Source: Paenibacillus yonginensis (GTDB lineage: Bacteria; Bacillota; Bacilli; Paenibacillales; Paenibacillaceae). From it: a stretch of 64,000 nt of DNA. The notes under the pieces were generated by a model, which saw only the letters and a program-made list of their open reading frames with translations, did not search any database and was not told the origin of the DNA. Each line of letters begins with the position of its first letter. Position 1 is the first letter of the stretch. Made by a program: the position numbers and the translations under genes. Positions 62,030 through 64,000 of the stretch are shown here, piece after piece. The stretch spans positions 4,410,001-4,474,000 of the forward strand of contig NZ_CP014167.1 of assembly GCF_001685395.1 (NCBI RefSeq), written 5' to 3'.

Positions 62030-63061
62030 TTATTTGCTAAACAGCTGCTCGGCGTCATCCAGCGCCATATCCTGCCCAATGGCTGAATAGTCCAGCCATT
62101 TCTGGCCGTCGAGGATATAAACGTGGTTGTTCTTGACGGCTTTCAGATTCTTCCACAGCGGGTTGGATTCCAGCGCATCGAAATTGGCTTTAGCCGTGCT
62201 GCCGACACTAACGATCACGAAGATCGCATCAGCGTCAAAGTCCGGAAGCACTTCCTGCGAGATGGTCTCGTAGGCTTTGTCGATTTTCTCTACGCCGTTT
62301 GCCGGATTGAGCTTTAATTCTTCGAACATGATCGGACCCATAGGGTGGCCGACCCCCATGACGCGGAGTTCCTTCGCAGTGGAACGAATGGCCATGACTT
62401 TGGCGTCCGGGCCAAGTTTGGCATGAATCAGCCCGCTGACCTTCTCGGCTTTATCCGCATATTGCTGGATGAAGTTGGCAGCTTGCTGCTCGCGGCCGGC
62501 ATGTTTGGCGATTTCGGTCAGCTGCTCCTGCCAGGTGCCTTCGGCTGTGTTGACGGTGAGGGTCGGGGCGATCTTTTCAAATTTGGAAATGTCCTGGCCG
62601 GAATAATTCTCATCAAGGAAAATCACGTCAGGCTTGGAAGCGAGAATCGCTTCCATGTCCGGGTCGCTGACCGTGCCGTATTTGGCGGCTCCCTGCAGCA
62701 GGTCCTTCACATGCGGGAGAAAATCCTTCACATCGCCCCCGATAACAGAGCCGACAGGCGTCAAGCCGATCGCCAGCAGATCGTTGGTGATGTGGATCGA
62801 AATCGAAGCGATTCTTGCATCCGGATTGCTCTGCAGAATTTCGTCTGCTTTGGAAGACTCCTGCGAGCTTCCGGAAACGTTCGAAGCAGAGGATGAAGCG
62901 GTATCCGCCGAGTTGGACGCGGAAGCCGGCTCCGAGGAAGCGGCATTGCCGCTGCCAGTGTTTGAAGCGTTTTGTCCGTTGGTAGCGTTGCTGCCGCATG
63001 CGGACAGCACCAGGACCAGCGTAAGTATCAACAATGGGGTTAATCCTTTTAATTTATGCAC
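62030..63061 (-). CDS. Iron-siderophore-type ABC substrate-binding lipoprotein
   Basis: 343 aa. Lipoprotein signal MHKLKGLTPLLILTLVLVLS followed by AC, then a 70-residue S/N/A-rich linker, then a periplasmic-binding-protein fold of the FecB/FhuD class (DARIASISIHITNDLLAIGL, GAAKYGTVSDPDMEAILASK, VDPVIFLDEN-type DVIFLDENYSG, SVGSTAKANFDALESNPLWK, KNNHVYILDGQKWLDYSAIG). These capture ferric siderophores for the permease. GTG 63059-63061 is used because GGAGGGA lies 8 nt upstream. It lies directly after the permease gene. The ATPase subunit is not in the window. Confidence 0.92.
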   Translation of the reverse strand: MHKLKGLTPLLILTLVLVLSACGSNATNGQNASNTGSGNAASSEPASASNSADTASSSASNVSGSSQESSKADEILQSNPDARIASISIHITNDLLAIGLTPVGSVIGGDVKDFLPHVKDLLQGAAKYGTVSDPDMEAILASKPDVIFLDENYSGQDISKFEKIAPTLTVNTAEGTWQEQLTEIAKHAGREQQAANFIQQYADKAEKVSGLIHAKLGPDAKVMAIRSTAKELRVMGVGHPMGPIMFEELKLNPANGVEKIDKAYETISQEVLPDFDADAIFVIVSVGSTAKANFDALESNPLWKNLKAVKNNHVYILDGQKWLDYSAIGQDMALDDAEQLFSK

Positions 63062-63101
63062 ACAAATTCCCTCCAGCATTCAATTCCTCATTCAGGATTT
63101 A

Positions 63102-64000
63102 TTATTTGCTTCTCATCAGCAGCGTAAAAAACAAAGGTGCCCCTATGACGGCCACCACGACGCCTGCCGGAACGGCATTGGGGGCAAAGATCGACCTGCC
63201 GACCGTATCGGCGGCCAGCAGAATCAGCATGCCGGTCAAGGCCGACAAGGGCAGGGAATGCCGGTGCATCGGCCCGGCCAGTTTTCGGGCGATATGCGGC
63301 GCCAGCAGCCCGATGAAGCCTATGCCGCCGGCCATGGATACGCTGGCGCAGGACAGGGCAACGGCAGCGGCCAGCAGAATCAGCCGGCTCTGCGTCACCT
63401 TGCCGCCAATGCTGACGGCGGTATCGTCGCCTAAAGTGAACAAGTCCAGCATTTTGGACCTTGAGTAGACGTAAGGGAGGAGCAGGGCAATCCATGGCAG
63501 CAGGGCCAGCACATGGATCCAGTCCCGGCCCCAGACGCTGCCGGCCAGCCAGGCTGCGGCGAAAGCGTAGGTATCGGGGTCAAGCCGGAGCGCCAGAAAT
63601 AGGGTTACGGCGCTGAAGCCGGCTTCTATGGCGATGCCGACCAGAATCAGCCGGATCGGGACAAGCCCTTTGTGCCGGTCATAAGCCAGCCCGACAACCA
63701 TCAGCGCAATCAGCAGTCCCCCGCAGAAGGTGAAGAGCGGAATGATCAGGGCGGAAGGCCCTTCAAGTGTCCGGAAGAAGGACACAAAGATCATCAGCCC
63801 GAAGCCTGCTCCCGCGTGCAGTCCGAGAATGCCCGGATCGGCCAGCGCGTTGCGGGACACGCCCTGAAGGACGGCACCTGCCACGCCCAGCCCTGCGCCG
63901 GCCAGCAGGGTAACGAGGATTCGGGGAAGCCGGTAGGTGAAGAGAACCAGTTGATCCTGCGGAGAACCATAGCCTAGCAGGGTCAAACCCAGCTGCCGGG
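63102..64000 (-). CDS. FecCD-type iron permease, partial
   Basis: The 5' end lies outside the window; 299 residues are seen, and the frame remains open to 64000. Family motifs are LRLPRILVTLLAGAGLGVAG-like (TYRLPRILVTLLAGAGLGVA), NALADPGILGLHAGAGFGLM, AWLAGSVWGRDWIHVLALLP, and MAGGIGFIGLLAPHIARKLA (the ATPase-coupling loop), with GRSIFAPNAVPAGVVVAVIG near the end. This is the membrane subunit that moves ferric siderophores, and it belongs with the binding protein encoded next. Ends 41 nt before that gene. Confidence 0.92.
   Translation of the reverse strand, partial: RQLGLTLLGYGSPQDQLVLFTYRLPRILVTLLAGAGLGVAGAVLQGVSRNALADPGILGLHAGAGFGLMIFVSFFRTLEGPSALIIPLFTFCGGLLIALMVVGLAYDRHKGLVPIRLILVGIAIEAGFSAVTLFLALRLDPDTYAFAAAWLAGSVWGRDWIHVLALLPWIALLLPYVYSRSKMLDLFTLGDDTAVSIGGKVTQSRLILLAAAVALSCASVSMAGGIGFIGLLAPHIARKLAGPMHRHSLPLSALTGMLILLAADTVGRSIFAPNAVPAGVVVAVIGAPLFFTLLMRSK

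Overview
The window reads as a chromosomal segment of a low- to mid-GC Gram-positive of the Paenibacillus type. This is inferred from strong AGGAGG-type ribosome binding sites, frequent TTG and GTG starts, a class III fructose-1,6-bisphosphatase, an S-layer-homology protein, a YcdB/YcdC protein, and a B. subtilis ydaJKLMN-like locus. I see no rRNA, tRNA, CRISPR array, intact transposase or phage module.

Layout. 1-5.7 kb: a frameshifted secreted peptide, a hypothetical protein, a GNAT acetyltransferase, a decayed response-regulator scrap, fbp, and a FemAB-like acyltransferase. 5.9-25.4 kb: a long plus-strand exopolysaccharide locus, starting with a secreted beta-helix protein. It encodes two polysaccharide deacetylases, a Wzz-like chain-length protein, four enzymes matching a UDP-diacetamido-uronic acid pathway, a flippase, a polymerase, three family-4-type glycosyltransferases, an initiating sugar-phosphate transferase, an LCP ligase and an epimerase. 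25.5-36 kb: mixed housekeeping and accessory genes (a multi-spanning transporter, a P-loop kinase, glutathione peroxidase, an ECF sigma factor with a DUF4179 partner, an RlmN-type methylase, greA, asparaginase, small proteins). 36-38.4 kb: a YcdB/YcdC protein with an SLH end. 38.5-40.2 kb: a GT-C membrane protein.

40.4-49.2 kb: a six-gene operon matching ydaJ, ydaL, ydaM, ydaN and ydaK of B. subtilis, plus one extra polytopic membrane protein. Its last gene is a membrane GGDEF-like protein that has lost GGDEF but kept an RxxD inhibitory-site motif, which fits a c-di-GMP receptor. An intact GGDEF protein lies at 59-60 kb. 49.6-51.6 kb: two secreted helical proteins followed by a type I signal peptidase. 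51.8-55 kb: an orphan LuxR-type regulator lacking the phospho-acceptor Asp, an aldo/keto reductase remnant, and the hxlA-hxlB formaldehyde pair divergent from an HxlR-type regulator, with a perfect 20-bp palindrome between them. 55-64 kb: a heterodimeric ABC exporter with one degenerate ATP site, the diguanylate cyclase, a MATE exporter, and an iron-siderophore-type binding lipoprotein with a FecCD permease running off the end.

Main theme. Two separate surface-polysaccharide systems sit in one window, one Wzy-type and one synthase-type with probable c-di-GMP control. Around them are decayed genes and homopolymer frameshifts that could be real or assembly errors. All calls come from reading sequence and translated proteins; no database search was run.
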